Source of the DNA: an uncultured Gammaproteobacteria bacterium
GTDB taxonomy: Bacteria; Pseudomonadota; Gammaproteobacteria; Eutrophobiales; Eutrophobiaceae
Direction of reading: 5' to 3'
DNA: 64,000 nucleotides
Assembly: GCA_958295485.1 (NCBI GenBank)
Contig: OY282354.1
Coordinates: 558,001-622,000 of the forward strand
Under the pieces are notes generated by a model that ran no database searches, was not told the origin of the DNA, and saw nothing but the letters and a program-made list of their open reading frames with translations. Both the position numbers and the translations under genes were made by a program. This document shows, in pieces, positions 24,243-35,543 of this stretch; positions within the stretch are counted from its first letter, which is position 1, and each line of letters begins with the position of its first letter.

Positions 24243-25784
24243 ATGTCAATCAGCGCAACAGAAATCAGTGAACTGATAAAAAAGAAGATACAGGACTTCG
24301 ACCTGGATACTGAAGCACGCACCGAAGGAACGATAGTCAGTCTGTCCGACGGCATTGCCAGGATCCATGGTCTCAGCGACGCCATGCAGGGGGAGATGAT
24401 CGAATTTCCCGGCAACACGTTTGGGCTCGCCCTCAACCTCGAGCGTGATTCGGTGGGCGCGGTAGTGCTGGGCGCTTATGAACATATCTCCGAGGGGGAT
24501 ACCGTCAAGTGCACCAAGCGCATATTGGAAGTCCCGGTTGGTGAAGCATTGTTGGGGCGCGTGGTGAACTCCCTGGGGAACCCCATTGACGGGAAGGGCG
24601 GCATAAACGCCAGCGAATCATCTCCGATTGAGAAAATTGCGCCCGGCGTTATCCAGAGACAATCCGTCTCGCAACCGGTGCAAACCGGGTTGAAATCCAT
24701 CGACTCGATGGTGCCCATCGGCCGCGGGCAGCGTGAATTGATTATCGGCGACCGGCAGACCGGCAAGACCGCGCTGGCGGTGGACACCATCATCAACCAG
24801 AGGGGTACCGGCGTCAAGTGCATCTACGTGGCGATAGGACAAAAGGCATCTTCCATTAACGTCGTCATCCGTAAATTGGAAGAGCACGGCGCTTTAGAGC
24901 ACACTATCGTGGTGGCGGCGACCGCCTCGGACTCGGCGGCCATGCAGTACATCGCGCCTTACGCCGGTTGCGCCATGGGTGAATTTTTCCGTGATCGCGG
25001 TGAAGACGCCTTGATCATTTACGATGACTTGACCAAGCAGGCCTGGGCCTATCGCCAGGTATCGTTGCTGTTGAGACGGCCGCCGGGCCGCGAAGCCTAT
25101 CCGGGGGACGTTTTCTACCTGCACTCCAGGTTGTTGGAACGGGCCTCGCGCATCAATGGGGAAGCCATCGAGAAATTGACCGAGGGCAAGGTCAAGGGCA
25201 AGACCGGGTCGCTCACGGCCCTGCCCATAATCGAAACCCAGGCCGGCGACGTATCCGCGTTCGTTCCCACCAACGTGATTTCCATTACCGACGGTCAGAT
25301 TTACCTGGAAACAGACTTGTTCAACGCCGGTTTTCGCCCGGCGATTAACGCCGGCCTGTCGGTTTCCCGGGTGGGCGGCGCCGCCCAAACGCAGATCATC
25401 AAGAAATTAGGCGGCGGCATTCGCTTGGCGTTGGCCCAGTACCGGGAACTGGCCGCGTTTGCGCAATTTGCCTCCGATTTGGATGAAGCCACGCGCAAAC
25501 AGCTGGAGCGCGGCCAGCGGGTCATGGAGTTGATGAAACAAAGGCAATACTCGCCCTTGAGCGTTGCCGCCATGGCGGTGAGCCTCTATGCGGTTGAAAA
25601 CGGTTACGTCGATGACGTTGAACTGGAAAAAATCGGTGATTTCGAGGCTGCGTTGCACGGCTACATGCACAGCGACAAGAAAGACCTCATGGCGGAGATA
25701 CAGGAAAAAGCGGAATACACGGACGCCATCGAAGCCGCGTTGAAAAACAGCCTCGAGGAATTCAAGCAGAATCACACGTGGTGA
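24243..25784 (+). CDS. atpA: F1Fo ATP synthase subunit alpha
   Basis: 513 residues, the standard length. Walker [10 protein letters not shown] near residue 169, [11 protein letters not shown], the signature [17 protein letters not shown], and the conserved arginine finger segment before it. Holds the noncatalytic nucleotide sites of the alpha3beta3 ring. Ribosome binding site GAGGAACAGC just upstream of ATG. Confidence 0.98.
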   Translation: MSISATEISELIKKKIQDFDLDTEARTEGTIVSLSDGIARIHGLSDAMQGEMIEFPGNTFGLALNLERDSVGAVVLGAYEHISEGDTVKCTKRILEVPVGEALLGRVVNSLGNPIDGKGGINASESSPIEKIAPGVIQRQSVSQPVQTGLKSIDSMVPIGRGQRELIIGDRQTGKTALAVDTIINQRGTGVKCIYVAIGQKASSINVVIRKLEEHGALEHTIVVAATASDSAAMQYIAPYAGCAMGEFFRDRGEDALIIYDDLTKQAWAYRQVSLLLRRPPGREAYPGDVFYLHSRLLERASRINGEAIEKLTEGKVKGKTGSLTALPIIETQAGDVSAFVPTNVISITDGQIYLETDLFNAGFRPAINAGLSVSRVGGAAQTQIIKKLGGGIRLALAQYRELAAFAQFASDLDEATRKQLERGQRVMELMKQRQYSPLSVAAMAVSLYAVENGYVDDVELEKIGDFEAALHGYMHSDKKDLMAEIQEKAEYTDAIEAALKNSLEEFKQNHTW

Positions 25785-25819
25785 AAACCAGTGACGAGAA
25801 ACAAGGTCGGGAAAAATAA

Positions 25820-26683
25820 ATGGCGGTAGGCAAAGAAATCCGAACCAAGATCGCCAGTGTGAAAAACACCCGGAAGATCACCAAGGCCATGGAAATGGTA
25901 GCTGCCAGCAAAATGCGCAAGGCCCAGGAGCGTATGCGCGCCGCCAGGCCTTATGCCGACAAGATACGCAACGTGATCTCACATCTCAGCGTGGCTAATC
26001 CTGAGTATAAACACCCCTATCTCGTCGCTCGTTCGGAAATTAAACGGGTCGGTCTGATAACCATATCCACCGATCGCGGCCTCTGCGGCGGCCTCAACTC
26101 GAACCTGTTCCGGGACGTGTTGCTGAAAATGAAAGAATGGGATGACGCCGGCGTTGGCGTTGATTTAAGCATCATAGGCAATAAAGCGGTGGGTTATTTT
26201 CGCCGGCTGGCGGTGAACGTCACCGCCCAGGTGACCCATATCGGCGATTCGCCCGGCCTCGATACGTTTATAGGCGCGGTCAAGATCATGTTGAACGCCT
26301 ACGCGGAGGGGAAAATCGATGAGTTGTACGTCGTGTCCAACGAGTTCGTCAATTCAATGATACAAAACCCGTCTATTGAACGGCTGATCCCGATTCAACA
26401 CGTCGAAGACGGAGAAATAAAACACTACTGGGATTACATCTACGAACCCGAAGCGAGAGAAGTGCTCGACCAGTTATTGCAACGTTATATCGAATCCCTG
26501 GTTTACCAGTCAGTAGTGGAAAATATCGCCTGTGAACAAGCGGCGCGCATGGTCGCCATGAAGAGCGCATCCGATAATGCAGCCACGTTGATAGAAGAAC
26601 TGCAATTGATTTACAACAAGGCGCGCCAGGCGGCGATCACCCAGGAGATTTCAGAAATCGTCGGCGGCGCCGCGGCAGTATAA
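25820..26683 (+). CDS. atpG: F1Fo ATP synthase subunit gamma
   Basis: 287 residues. N-terminal coiled coil ([20 protein letters not shown]), the central [15 protein letters not shown] segment and the C-terminal helix ending in [20 protein letters not shown] are all typical. The rotating shaft between the c-ring and alpha3beta3. Confidence 0.97.
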   Translation: MAVGKEIRTKIASVKNTRKITKAMEMVAASKMRKAQERMRAARPYADKIRNVISHLSVANPEYKHPYLVARSEIKRVGLITISTDRGLCGGLNSNLFRDVLLKMKEWDDAGVGVDLSIIGNKAVGYFRRLAVNVTAQVTHIGDSPGLDTFIGAVKIMLNAYAEGKIDELYVVSNEFVNSMIQNPSIERLIPIQHVEDGEIKHYWDYIYEPEAREVLDQLLQRYIESLVYQSVVENIACEQAARMVAMKSASDNAATLIEELQLIYNKARQAAITQEISEIVGGAAAV

Positions 26684-26750
26684 TCGGCGGGTGTCACAGG
26701 AAGACAAAGCATATCCGCGGAACAAGAACATAATTTAATAAAGAGGATAA

Positions 26751-28160
<1,410 letters not shown>

Positions 28161-28177
28161 CCTGCGGATATGACAAT

Positions 28178-28603
28178 ATGGCTACCATACACGTCGATAT
28201 AGTCAGCGCCGAACGGGAAATCTTCTCCGGTGAGGCGGAGATGGTTTTCGCGCCGGCGATATTGGGAGAGCTGGGTATCGCGCCCGGCCATACCCCGTTG
28301 ATAACGCAACTTGCCCCGGGCGAAGTCCGGGTCAGACAAGCTGGCGGCAGCGAGGAAGATTTTTACGTGTCGGGGGGCATGTTGGAAGTTCAGCCGAAAG
28401 TGGTAACGGTGCTTTCAGATACGGCAATGCGGGCCGAGGACCTGGATGAGGCGGGGGCGCTCAAGGCCAAGGAGGAAGCGGAACGGCAACTGCACGACCA
28501 TGAAGCGGACCTGGACTATGCAACGGCCCTCGCGAAAAATGCGGAAGCCGCGGCGCAATTACAGGCCATCCAGAGACTGCGTAAACGAACCGGGCGGTCT
28601 TAA
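28178..28603 (+). CDS. atpC: F1Fo ATP synthase subunit epsilon
   Basis: 141 residues: the N-terminal beta sandwich ([32 protein letters not shown]) and the C-terminal two-helix hairpin that can inhibit hydrolysis. Normal length. Its last 28 codons are repeated directly after the gene as part of a 157-bp tandem duplication. Confidence 0.96.
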   Translation: MATIHVDIVSAEREIFSGEAEMVFAPAILGELGIAPGHTPLITQLAPGEVRVRQAGGSEEDFYVSGGMLEVQPKVVTVLSDTAMRAEDLDEAGALKAKEEAERQLHDHEADLDYATALAKNAEAAAQLQAIQRLRKRTGRS

Positions 28604-28833
28604 CCGATTATGGGGACAGTTTACTTGTATCGGCATATCGACAGGGGATTGCCCGCTATCCCGTCGGGATAACATTGCAACGGCCCTCGCGAAAAATGCG
28701 GAAGCCGCGGCGCAATTGCAGGTTATCCGGAGGCTGCGTATACGAACCGGGCGGTCTTAACCGATTATGGGAACAGTTTACTTGTATCGGCATACCGACA
28801 GGGGATTGCCCGCTATCCCGTCGGGATAATATT
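28520..28833 (+). repeat. 157-bp tandem duplication of the atpC end
   Basis: Unit 1 (28520-28676) holds the last 28 codons of atpC and its trailer; unit 2 (28677-28833) repeats it with a few substitutions and no start codon. Both contain CGATTATGG(G)GACAG/AACAG, GTTTACTTGTATCGGCATA and the hairpin TATCCCGTCGGGATA. Fills the atpC-glmU gap. Confidence 0.85.
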
Positions 28834-28836
28834 TTT
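28814..28836 (+). terminator. Possible weak terminator of the atp operon
   Basis: TATCCC GTC GGGATA (6-bp stem, 3-base loop) followed by ATATTTTT, six bases before the glmU start. The short stem and position make this uncertain; it could also be the glmU leader. Confidence 0.3.
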
Positions 28837-28841
28837 CGCAC

Positions 28842-30209
28842 ATGTCCCTGAGCGTCGTCATCCTCGCCGCCGGCAAAGGCAAACGCATGTGTTCCTCCCT
28901 GCCGAAAGTCATGCACCCGTTAGCGGGGAAGACCTTGCTGGAACACGCGCTCGCCGCCGCCACCCGCTTGCCCTGCCGGGAAATATACATCGTTTATGGT
29001 TACGCCGGGGATAAATTGCGGCAGGCCCATCCCGGTTTCGAGGCGCAATGGGTCGAGCAGGAAGAGCAATTGGGGACCGGCCATGCCGTAGCGCAGGTTA
29101 TCGCCGCCATCCCTGATGAAGATGACGTGATGGTTTTATACGGCGACGTCCCGTTAATTACCTCCCAAACCCTGACCAGACTCGTGGCCGCCGCCGCTGA
29201 AACCGGGTTCAGCCTCCTGACCTCCCATATCGAAGACCCGACGGGCTATGGCCGGATAGTCCGGGATGACGAGGGCAATATCTTGCGCGTCGTCGAGGAA
29301 AAAGACGCGGGTGACCGGGAAAAATCCATCAACGAAATCAATACCGGGATGATGGTCGTAAAATCCAGGTGGATGAAAAAGTGGCTGGGTTCGCTAACCG
29401 TCGGGAATGCGCAAAAAGAATATCTCCTGACGGATATCGTCAACCTCTCCGTCAACGAAAAAATCCCCGTCCAATCGGTCAGCCCGGATTCCGTCATGGA
29501 AATAAAAGGCGTGAATGATCGGCTGCAATTAGCCGAATTGGAAAGGCGCTATCAACTTGTGCAAGCGCAAGGCCTGCTGCGCCGCGGAGTGACCCTGGCC
29601 GACCCGGCCCGGTTCGACCTGCGGGGTGAGTTGGAAACGGGACGCGACGTCGTTATCGACGTCAACGTCGTTATCGAAGGCAGGGTGAGTATCGGCAGCA
29701 ACGTCTCAATCGGGCCTGGTTGCGTCATTAAAGATTCGGACATCGGTGACGATGCTTCCATATCGGCGAATTGTGTTATCGATGGCGCGGTCATCGGCAA
29801 GAGAAACAAAATAGGCCCCTTTGCCAGAATCCGTCCGGGGGCCAGGTTCGCAGGGGACGTGCAAATCGGCAATTTTGTCGAGATAAAAAAATCAGGGATA
29901 CAAAAGGATGTGAAAATCAACCACCTGACCTACGTCGGGGACAGCGAGATCGGTGAACGGGTCAACGTAGGCGCCGGTACCATTACCTGTAATTACGACG
30001 GGGTTGAAAAGCATAAAACCGTCATCGGCAACGACGTATTCATCGGTTCCAACACCGAGTTGATCGCCCCCGTAAAAATAAATGACGGCGCCACCATCGC
30101 CGCCGGCACCACCGTCAACAAAGACGTCGAGGCCGGCGCCCTGGAAATGAGCAAGCGGGAACGAAAAACAATAAAAAAATGGAAAAGACCAAAAAAACAA
30201 TCCCCGTAG
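28842..30209 (+). CDS. glmU: Bifunctional GlmU (GlcN-1-P acetyltransferase / GlcNAc-1-P uridylyltransferase)
   Basis: 455 residues. The N-terminal pyrophosphorylase motif LAAGKGKRM (residues 8-16), EQEEQLGTGHAV and VLYGDVPL are present; the C-terminal left-handed beta helix shows hexapeptide repeats (IGSNVSIGPGCVIKDSDIGD) and the acetyltransferase site (NFVEIKKSGI, LTYVGDSEIGERVNVGAGTI). Makes UDP-GlcNAc for peptidoglycan and lipopolysaccharide in the cytoplasm. Its position after the atp operon is the common gammaproteobacterial one. Confidence 0.97.
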   Translation: MSLSVVILAAGKGKRMCSSLPKVMHPLAGKTLLEHALAAATRLPCREIYIVYGYAGDKLRQAHPGFEAQWVEQEEQLGTGHAVAQVIAAIPDEDDVMVLYGDVPLITSQTLTRLVAAAAETGFSLLTSHIEDPTGYGRIVRDDEGNILRVVEEKDAGDREKSINEINTGMMVVKSRWMKKWLGSLTVGNAQKEYLLTDIVNLSVNEKIPVQSVSPDSVMEIKGVNDRLQLAELERRYQLVQAQGLLRRGVTLADPARFDLRGELETGRDVVIDVNVVIEGRVSIGSNVSIGPGCVIKDSDIGDDASISANCVIDGAVIGKRNKIGPFARIRPGARFAGDVQIGNFVEIKKSGIQKDVKINHLTYVGDSEIGERVNVGAGTITCNYDGVEKHKTVIGNDVFIGSNTELIAPVKINDGATIAAGTTVNKDVEAGALEMSKRERKTIKKWKRPKKQSP

Positions 30210-30232
30210 GGGCAGGCCCCGCGCCCGCCTCC
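30206..30232 (+). repeat. Interspersed GC-rich palindrome
   Basis: GTAGGGGCAGGCCCCGCGCC followed by CGCC. The same element, in variants, is inside rsmG, inside lnt and at 38272-38305. Confidence 0.55.
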
Positions 30233-30241
30233 GAGGGAATT

Positions 30242-30460
30242 GAACCTGAGGTTCACGCCAGCCAATGTTTTCACCTGCGTAAATCTGCGCCGCCTGTGGC
30301 TGCAATAGGGGGTCGAACGTGAGGTTCACGCCAGCCGGTATTTTCACCTGCGTAAATCTGCGCCACCCGTGGCTGCGACAGGGGGTTGAACGTGAGGTTT
30401 ACGCCAGCCGGTATTTTCACCTGTGTAAATCTGCGCCACCCGTGGCTGCGACAGGGGATC
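30242..30460 (+). repeat. Three tandem 73-bp repeats before rraA
   Basis: Units begin at 30242, 30315 and 30388, each starting GAAC(C/G)TGAGGTT(C/T)ACG and containing CCTG(C/T)GTAAATCTGCGCC. The next unit start, at 30461, is the start of rraA itself, so each repeat carries a copy of the rraA start region. No other gene lies between glmU and rraA. Confidence 0.85.
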
Positions 30461-30464
30461 GAAC

Positions 30465-30944
30465 GTGAGGTTTACGACAGCAGACCTGTACGATGAACAC
30501 GAGGGAAAAGTTCAAGTCGCCACCGCCCTCCTGAAGAGTTTCGGACAAAAGACACATTTTTTCGGGCCAATCTCAACGGTAGGATGTTTCGAGGATAATT
30601 CCCTGGTCAGGACGGCATTGGAGGAAAAAGGCGAAGGCCGGGTGCTGGTGGTCGATGGAGGCGGTTCAATTCGCTGCGCGCTGGTGGGAGACAATCTTGC
30701 GAAGACAGGCATAAGGAACGGCTGGGAAGGCATGATAGTTTATGGGTGCATCCGTGATTCCGCGGTCATTGCATCTTTGAATATCGGCATAAAAGCCCTT
30801 GGCGCCAATCCCAAAAGAAGCGTCAAAAAAGGCGCCGGCGTCCGGGATGCCATAGTAAATTTTGCCGACGCAACCTTCACCCCGGGACACTATATCTATG
30901 CCGACGAGGATGGAATCCTGCTCAGTGACGTAAAACTGATCTAA
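30465..30944 (+). CDS. rraA: RraA-family protein (ribonuclease E activity regulator A)
   Basis: 159 residues, the usual length. TTADLYDEHEGKVQV, VLVVDGGGSIRCALVGDNLA, WEGMIVYGCIRDSAVI and YIYADEDGILLS are family motifs. In E. coli RraA binds RNase E and slows mRNA decay; related proteins are 4-hydroxy-4-methyl-2-oxoglutarate aldolases, and the conserved GGGSxRxA(L)xGD residues do not separate the two. The GTG start at 30465 coincides with the start of the last unit of a 73-bp repeat array, and no clear Shine-Dalgarno is seen. Confidence 0.9.
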   Translation: MRFTTADLYDEHEGKVQVATALLKSFGQKTHFFGPISTVGCFEDNSLVRTALEEKGEGRVLVVDGGGSIRCALVGDNLAKTGIRNGWEGMIVYGCIRDSAVIASLNIGIKALGANPKRSVKKGAGVRDAIVNFADATFTPGHYIYADEDGILLSDVKLI

Positions 30945-31115
30945 CCCGCATTCCCCGCCAGGAGCCTGCGTCAAGGAAGGCGTAATTCCCTCTCTTTGAG
31001 GGCGTCGCAAAAGCGCGCCGCCTGTTCCCCCTGACAGGAGGGACTTTGTTTCCGCGCCGCCGGTCCCGGGGAATGTGCTATACTCGAAACACATTTCATA
31101 TTCGGAGGAGCATTC

Positions 31116-31571
31116 ATGCTGGCAAAAAAAATCGCCTTGGGATTCGGCATTGCCATTGTATTCCCGATGATGCTCTATTACGGCGTCAGCGCCTTCAGCC
31201 CGCCGCCGGATTGGCGGGATTATGAGGTGGCGAATTTCTATGAACGTCACGAGCGGGCAAGCGTTGAAGAGCAAAAACAGATGGAAGCTGAAAGGACCGA
31301 GTTGGAAGGCCAGTTCATGGCGGAAAGCATACAATTCCAAAAACGCCTTTTCTACGTCGATGTCCCCTTCGGCATTGCCGCGATCATCACCGGCGCCTTG
31401 ATTACGTTGCCGGCGGTCGGGACCGGACTCATCTTCGGTGGCATCATCAGCATTACCGTCGGCTACATCGGTTATTGGAACGAGTTGCCTGAACCCCTGC
31501 GTTTTATTTCACTACTCATCGCTTTTATCGTCTTGATTTTTGTCGGCTACAAAAAACTGGAGAAACGCTGA
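31116..31571 (+). CDS. Small membrane protein of unknown function
   Basis: 151 residues: an N-terminal membrane helix (IALGFGIAIVFPMMLYYGVS), a charged 60-residue stretch (VANFYERHERASVEEQKQME), and three further hydrophobic segments ending YKKLEKR. GGAGG lies eight bases before ATG, so the start is well supported, and TGTGCTATACT at about 31074-31084 looks like an extended -10 box. The layout resembles small hypothetical inner-membrane proteins; I do not recognise the family. Confidence 0.75.
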   Translation: MLAKKIALGFGIAIVFPMMLYYGVSAFSPPPDWRDYEVANFYERHERASVEEQKQMEAERTELEGQFMAESIQFQKRLFYVDVPFGIAAIITGALITLPAVGTGLIFGGIISITVGYIGYWNELPEPLRFISLLIAFIVLIFVGYKKLEKR

Positions 31572-31678
31572 GTATTCCACCGCTCTCCCGGGCATTGTTG
31601 TCGCTGGAAAAATCCTTAATCGGGTTCAAATAGCAAGATTCGGGTGGAGGGGGGTGTCGGTCGGCTTATACTTGGGGT

Positions 31679-32533
31679 ATGAAAACGACTTCTCGCGCAG
31701 GCCCGGCAGGTGATTACGACCGTATCGCGAAGGCGATTGTTTATATCCGGGATAATATCAGGGAACAACCTTCTCTTGAGCAGGTTGCATCCCACGTCGG
31801 ATTAAGTCCTTATCATTTTCAGAGGAAATTTCGGGAATGGGCAGGGGTCAGTCCCAAACGTTTCCTGGAGCACCTGACAGTGGACTACGCAAAGGAGCTT
31901 ATAGACGACTCCGCGAATATTTTGGATGCTTCACTTGAACTCGGCCTCTCTGGCCCGTCCCGACTGCACGAGCAGTTCGTGTCAATCGAGGCAGTGACGC
32001 CCGGACAGTATAAAACTAAGGGCGACGGACTGGAAATCCGCTACGGCTTTCATCCCGGCCCCTTCGGGCGGATGTTGTTGGCCCGCACCGGGAGGGGCAT
32101 TTGCGCCCTGGTATTTGTCGGTGACGGTGACCCGCAAGGAGAGGTCGCGGCGCTGTCCAGGCTTTGGCCCGGCGCGCGCGTCAGCGAGGACGCCCCCGGC
32201 ACGGAGACCAGCGCAAAAGCGATATTCGATGCCAGGCAAGCGGTTGGTCAAAAATTCCATCTTGCGGTGCGCGGCACGAATTTCCAGGTGAACGTGTGGC
32301 GCGCGCTGTTGAAGATTCCACCAGGCCGGGCCATTTCCTACCAACAGTTGGCGGCCCACGTGGGCCGGCCGGCTGCCGTCCGCGCAACCGCCAATGCCGT
32401 TGCCGCCAATCCCGTCGCGTACCTTATTCCCTGCCATCGCGTCCTGCGTAAAACCGGCGCCCTGGGCGGTTACCGCTGGGGTACCGACAGGAAACGATTG
32501 TTGCTGGCCTGGGACGCGGCGCTTGCTAATTGA
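31679..32533 (+). CDS. Ada-like regulator/repair protein: AraC-type DNA-binding domain plus O6-alkylguanine methyltransferase
   Basis: 284 residues. Residues ~15-110 are an AraC-type helix-turn-helix domain (SLEQVASHVGLSPYHFQRKF, SVEAVTPGQYK-like end); the C-terminal part is a methylated-DNA:cysteine methyltransferase with the active site IPCHRV (Cys at about residue 252) and GGYRWGTDRK. It lacks the N-terminal zinc domain of E. coli Ada that repairs phosphotriesters. The protein should remove alkyl groups from O6-guanine by suicide transfer and may control its own or other repair genes. TATACT at 31667-31672 lies just before GGGGT and the ATG. It is monocistronic by spacing. Confidence 0.9.
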   Translation: MKTTSRAGPAGDYDRIAKAIVYIRDNIREQPSLEQVASHVGLSPYHFQRKFREWAGVSPKRFLEHLTVDYAKELIDDSANILDASLELGLSGPSRLHEQFVSIEAVTPGQYKTKGDGLEIRYGFHPGPFGRMLLARTGRGICALVFVGDGDPQGEVAALSRLWPGARVSEDAPGTETSAKAIFDARQAVGQKFHLAVRGTNFQVNVWRALLKIPPGRAISYQQLAAHVGRPAAVRATANAVAANPVAYLIPCHRVLRKTGALGGYRWGTDRKRLLLAWDAALAN

Positions 32534-32714
32534 TCTCGTCCATGACTTTGAGGATGGTGGCGCGCTTTAATAAAACGGGATAACTTCATTCCAATTTGAT
32601 ATATTTCGTCCTGGCCCTGGCCCCCATCTTTGAACTTGCTCACAAATTCAAGCATGGGGTCCGACCCTCTTATGCCGGCAGGAGAAGGTTTGCTTCCGCC
32701 ACGAAAAAAATGTC

Positions 32715-33305
32715 ATGCCGAAAGATTACAAAAAAAAAATGGGTAAATCCAGGCAGGAAAAAAGCCCGCTGTTTGGGAACATATTATCTTTTCTCTCCGG
32801 GTTATCCATAGGTTTATTCATCACGTTTTATGTTTTTCTTCGTTATCAACTACCCGGACCTGTTTCAACCGTCACCGGCAAGCCGGATAATGATAACCCC
32901 CCGCCAGCCGCAACAGACACGCAACCTCTGCCGGAACCCGTTTTTGATTTTTATAAAATACTCCCCAATAAAAAAATCAATATTTCAGAGTGGATGCCCG
33001 AAGAAGAACACGATGAAGAACAGGAGGTCAGGGCCGAGCGCGGGGCAGAGCATAACGTCTATGTTGTACAGGTAGGTTCATTCAAAGACTTCAAAGCCGC
33101 CGATCAAATCAAAGCCAAACTTGCGTTAATGGGAGTCTTCGCTGACATTCAGCGTATCGTGATCAATGGACAGGACATTTGGCACCGGGTTCGCCTTGGC
33201 CCTTACAAGAGCGTCGATGAGATGAAACAGGTCCGGCAGATACTGGAGGATAACCGGTTCGAGTTCGTGGAACTGAAACTACCACTCGAAGAAGATACGG
33301 GTTAA
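32715..33305 (+). CDS. SPOR-domain protein, FtsN-like
   Basis: 196 residues: basic N-terminus, one membrane helix (LSFLSGLSIGLFITFYVFLR), a Pro-rich linker and a C-terminal SPOR domain (VYVVQVGSFKDFKAADQIKA to about residue 185) that binds denuded glycan strands at the division site. Size and layout match short FtsN proteins, and the position next to priA is the FtsN position in many gammaproteobacteria, though argS, usually between them, is absent. I therefore think FtsN is likely but keep the general name. Confidence 0.8.
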   Translation: MPKDYKKKMGKSRQEKSPLFGNILSFLSGLSIGLFITFYVFLRYQLPGPVSTVTGKPDNDNPPPAATDTQPLPEPVFDFYKILPNKKINISEWMPEEEHDEEQEVRAERGAEHNVYVVQVGSFKDFKAADQIKAKLALMGVFADIQRIVINGQDIWHRVRLGPYKSVDEMKQVRQILEDNRFEFVELKLPLEEDTG

Positions 33306-33312
33306 AGCAGGC

Positions 33313-35334
33313 TCATAACATATCCTGCGGGTCGATGTCCAAAGACCACCTTGTTTTGTTTGCCCCCGGCAGGGCTTCCAATAATTGACACCAAGGTGTC
33401 ATCGCCTTTCTCAAGGTATTCCTGTTATTGGACTGGACTATTAATTGATTGCGAAAACGCCCCTTTCTTTTTTCTATCGGCGCGACAATCGGCCCGAAGA
33501 TTTCGAGTCTGGCGTCGAATTTTTCCAGGCGCTGCCGGGCGTTTTCCAGGAATTTTTTTGCCGTTGCCTGGCTGGTCGCTTCCGCCCCGAGCAATGCAAG
33601 GTAGGAATAGGGCGGCAGTTGCGCGTTTTTCCTTTCAGCAAGCAATAATTTTGCAAAATCCTCATAACCTCGTCTCAGCAGGGTTTGCAATAAGGGATGA
33701 GCGGGGAAGTGAGTTTGGATAAAGACGGTACCGGGCTTATGCTCCCGCCCGGCCCTGCCGCTGACTTGGACGATTAGCTGGGCCATCCTTTCGCTTGCGC
33801 GAAAATCGGCGCTCAAGAGACCCCCATCCGCATCAATAATGCCTACCAGCGTCAGTTTCGGGAAATGATGACCTTTTGCCAACATTTGAGTCCCGATCAG
33901 TATATCCGCATCCCCCGTGGTGATTTCTATCAGCATTTTCTCCATCGATCCCTTGCGCCTGGTGCTGTCGCGATCTATTCGAAGTATTCTCGCATTCGGG
34001 AAATGCCCTGAGAGGGTTTGATCCAGGCGTTGCGTGCCATGACCGACTTCAACAAGCTCGGCCTTGTCGCAATCCGGGCACCGCATTGGCAAGGCTTGCC
34101 GGGCGTCACAATGATGACAAATCAACCTGTTTTTCTCTTTATGAAAGGTCATTTTGACACTGCAACGCCGGCATTCGGCGTACCAGCCGCAGCCGTGACA
34201 GAGAATGACGGGGGCGTAACCCCGCCGGTTTAAAAACAATAAAACCTGGTTGTTTTTCTTCAAGACATCGCTAATCGCATCGAGTAACGGTCTCGATATG
34301 GCGCCGGAGACGGGTTCGTTTTGCAGGTTTATGACCTGAATTTCCGGCGGTTGCATCCCGGATGCCCGCAGGGGCAGGTTCAGTCCTGAATATTTACCGC
34401 TTCTTATATTTTTTATGGTTTCAAGGGAAGGCGTCGCGGAACCTAATACTACCGGCGCGTTGTCGAATTTACCCCGAACGACAGCGATGTCTTTTGCTGA
34501 ATAACGGAAGCCGGTTTCCTGCTTGTAAGACAAGTCGTGTTCTTCATCGACGATATAGATTCCAGGAGACTTCAGCGGCGTCCAAATCGCCGAGCGGGCG
34601 CCGATGACGACCGCCGCTTCTCCGTCCCTGGCCGCCAGCCAGTTCTGCAACCGTTCTTTTTCAGTCAATCCCGAATGTTGTATCCTGATGTCAACCGGCA
34701 ATCTTTGTTTCAGCCGGTCGATAAATTGCGTTGTCAAACCGATCTCCGGCACCAAAATCAAGGCCTGTTTGTTGCGATTTATGACATGTTTGACTGCTTC
34801 AATATAGACTTCAGTTTTGCCGCTTCCGGTAATTCCCTGTAGCGCGTAAACGCAATGAATATCCGGGTTTGAGGTGATTGAATTAACCGCGCTGATTTGT
34901 CGCTCATTCAGCTCGAACCCGTTGTTTTCAATTTTGTGTTCGGCCTGGCCGCCAAGACCGGTTTCCGTACGCGCGACAAGCCCTTTTTCGATTAGCCTGC
35001 CCCGGCGCAACAGGCCCGGAATGGCGCTGAACAGCGCTTCGCCAATCGGATGCTGGTAATAGTCACTGGCCCAATCCAGCAATCGAAGATGCTCAGGCGA
35101 AAAAAGCGGCTCATCATCGATAATGTGATTGATGGACCTGAGCTTGGCCGGTTCCAGGCTGGTTTGCTTCAAGACCTTGAGGGCAATGCCGATTTGATTT
35201 TTACGTCGTCCAAAGGGCACGTCTACCCTGACGCCGGGCAAGAATTCCACGTGCTCAAAACGCTCGTCGATTTTATACTCATAACAGCGGCGCAACGGGA
35301 CCGGTAACGCCACCTGTAAAAACCGCTGTTTCAT
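33313..35334 (-). CDS. priA: Primosomal helicase PriA
   Basis: About 673 residues from the ATG at 35334, which has AAAGGGAATG upstream; the frame stays open to 35472, but that extension lies in a repeat. N-terminal DNA-binding domain (QVALPVPLRRCYEYKI), Walker A GITGSGKTE near residue 165, DEEHDLSYKQETGFRYSAKD, eight zinc-binding Cys (CHGCGWYAECRRC and CHHC...CPDC), and helicase motif GTQMLAKGHHFP. Restarts stalled replication forks by loading DnaB away from oriC. It converges with the SPOR gene, with only seven bases between. Confidence 0.95.
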   Translation of the reverse strand: MKQRFLQVALPVPLRRCYEYKIDERFEHVEFLPGVRVDVPFGRRKNQIGIALKVLKQTSLEPAKLRSINHIIDDEPLFSPEHLRLLDWASDYYQHPIGEALFSAIPGLLRRGRLIEKGLVARTETGLGGQAEHKIENNGFELNERQISAVNSITSNPDIHCVYALQGITGSGKTEVYIEAVKHVINRNKQALILVPEIGLTTQFIDRLKQRLPVDIRIQHSGLTEKERLQNWLAARDGEAAVVIGARSAIWTPLKSPGIYIVDEEHDLSYKQETGFRYSAKDIAVVRGKFDNAPVVLGSATPSLETIKNIRSGKYSGLNLPLRASGMQPPEIQVINLQNEPVSGAISRPLLDAISDVLKKNNQVLLFLNRRGYAPVILCHGCGWYAECRRCSVKMTFHKEKNRLICHHCDARQALPMRCPDCDKAELVEVGHGTQRLDQTLSGHFPNARILRIDRDSTRRKGSMEKMLIEITTGDADILIGTQMLAKGHHFPKLTLVGIIDADGGLLSADFRASERMAQLIVQVSGRAGREHKPGTVFIQTHFPAHPLLQTLLRRGYEDFAKLLLAERKNAQLPPYSYLALLGAEATSQATAKKFLENARQRLEKFDARLEIFGPIVAPIEKRKGRFRNQLIVQSNNRNTLRKAMTPWCQLLEALPGANKTRWSLDIDPQDML

Positions 35335-35392
35335 AAAGACATTCCCTTTACCATGATGCTTTTTGGGGGACGGAATACCCCGCCGTTTGAGA

Positions 35393-35472
35393 GTGTCGCA
35401 AAAGGGGAGTGTCCGGTTCAGGCAAGCATGGCCCGCGCCCCACGGGCCTTTCCAACGCCCCTTTTGCGACAC
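35393..35472 (-). repeat. Inverted repeat upstream of priA
   Basis: GTGTCGCAAAAGGGG (35393-35407) and CCCCTTTTGCGACAC (35458-35472) are perfect 15-bp arms 50 bases apart; a second hairpin GCCCG...CGGGC lies inside. Part of the arm (GTCGCAAAAG) recurs at 31006. It looks like a small mobile palindrome without coding capacity. Confidence 0.65.
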
Positions 35473-35543
35473 CCTCGATTATAAGGATGATTTTTTCACC
35501 GGATGCCGGCTTATGCCGGAATGACGATCCATTTATAAGTCGC

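Noticed and set aside
31600-31640. tRNA-like GGTTCAAAT motif
   Set aside because: No cloverleaf or matching acceptor stem could be drawn around it. I found no tRNA or rRNA gene in the window.
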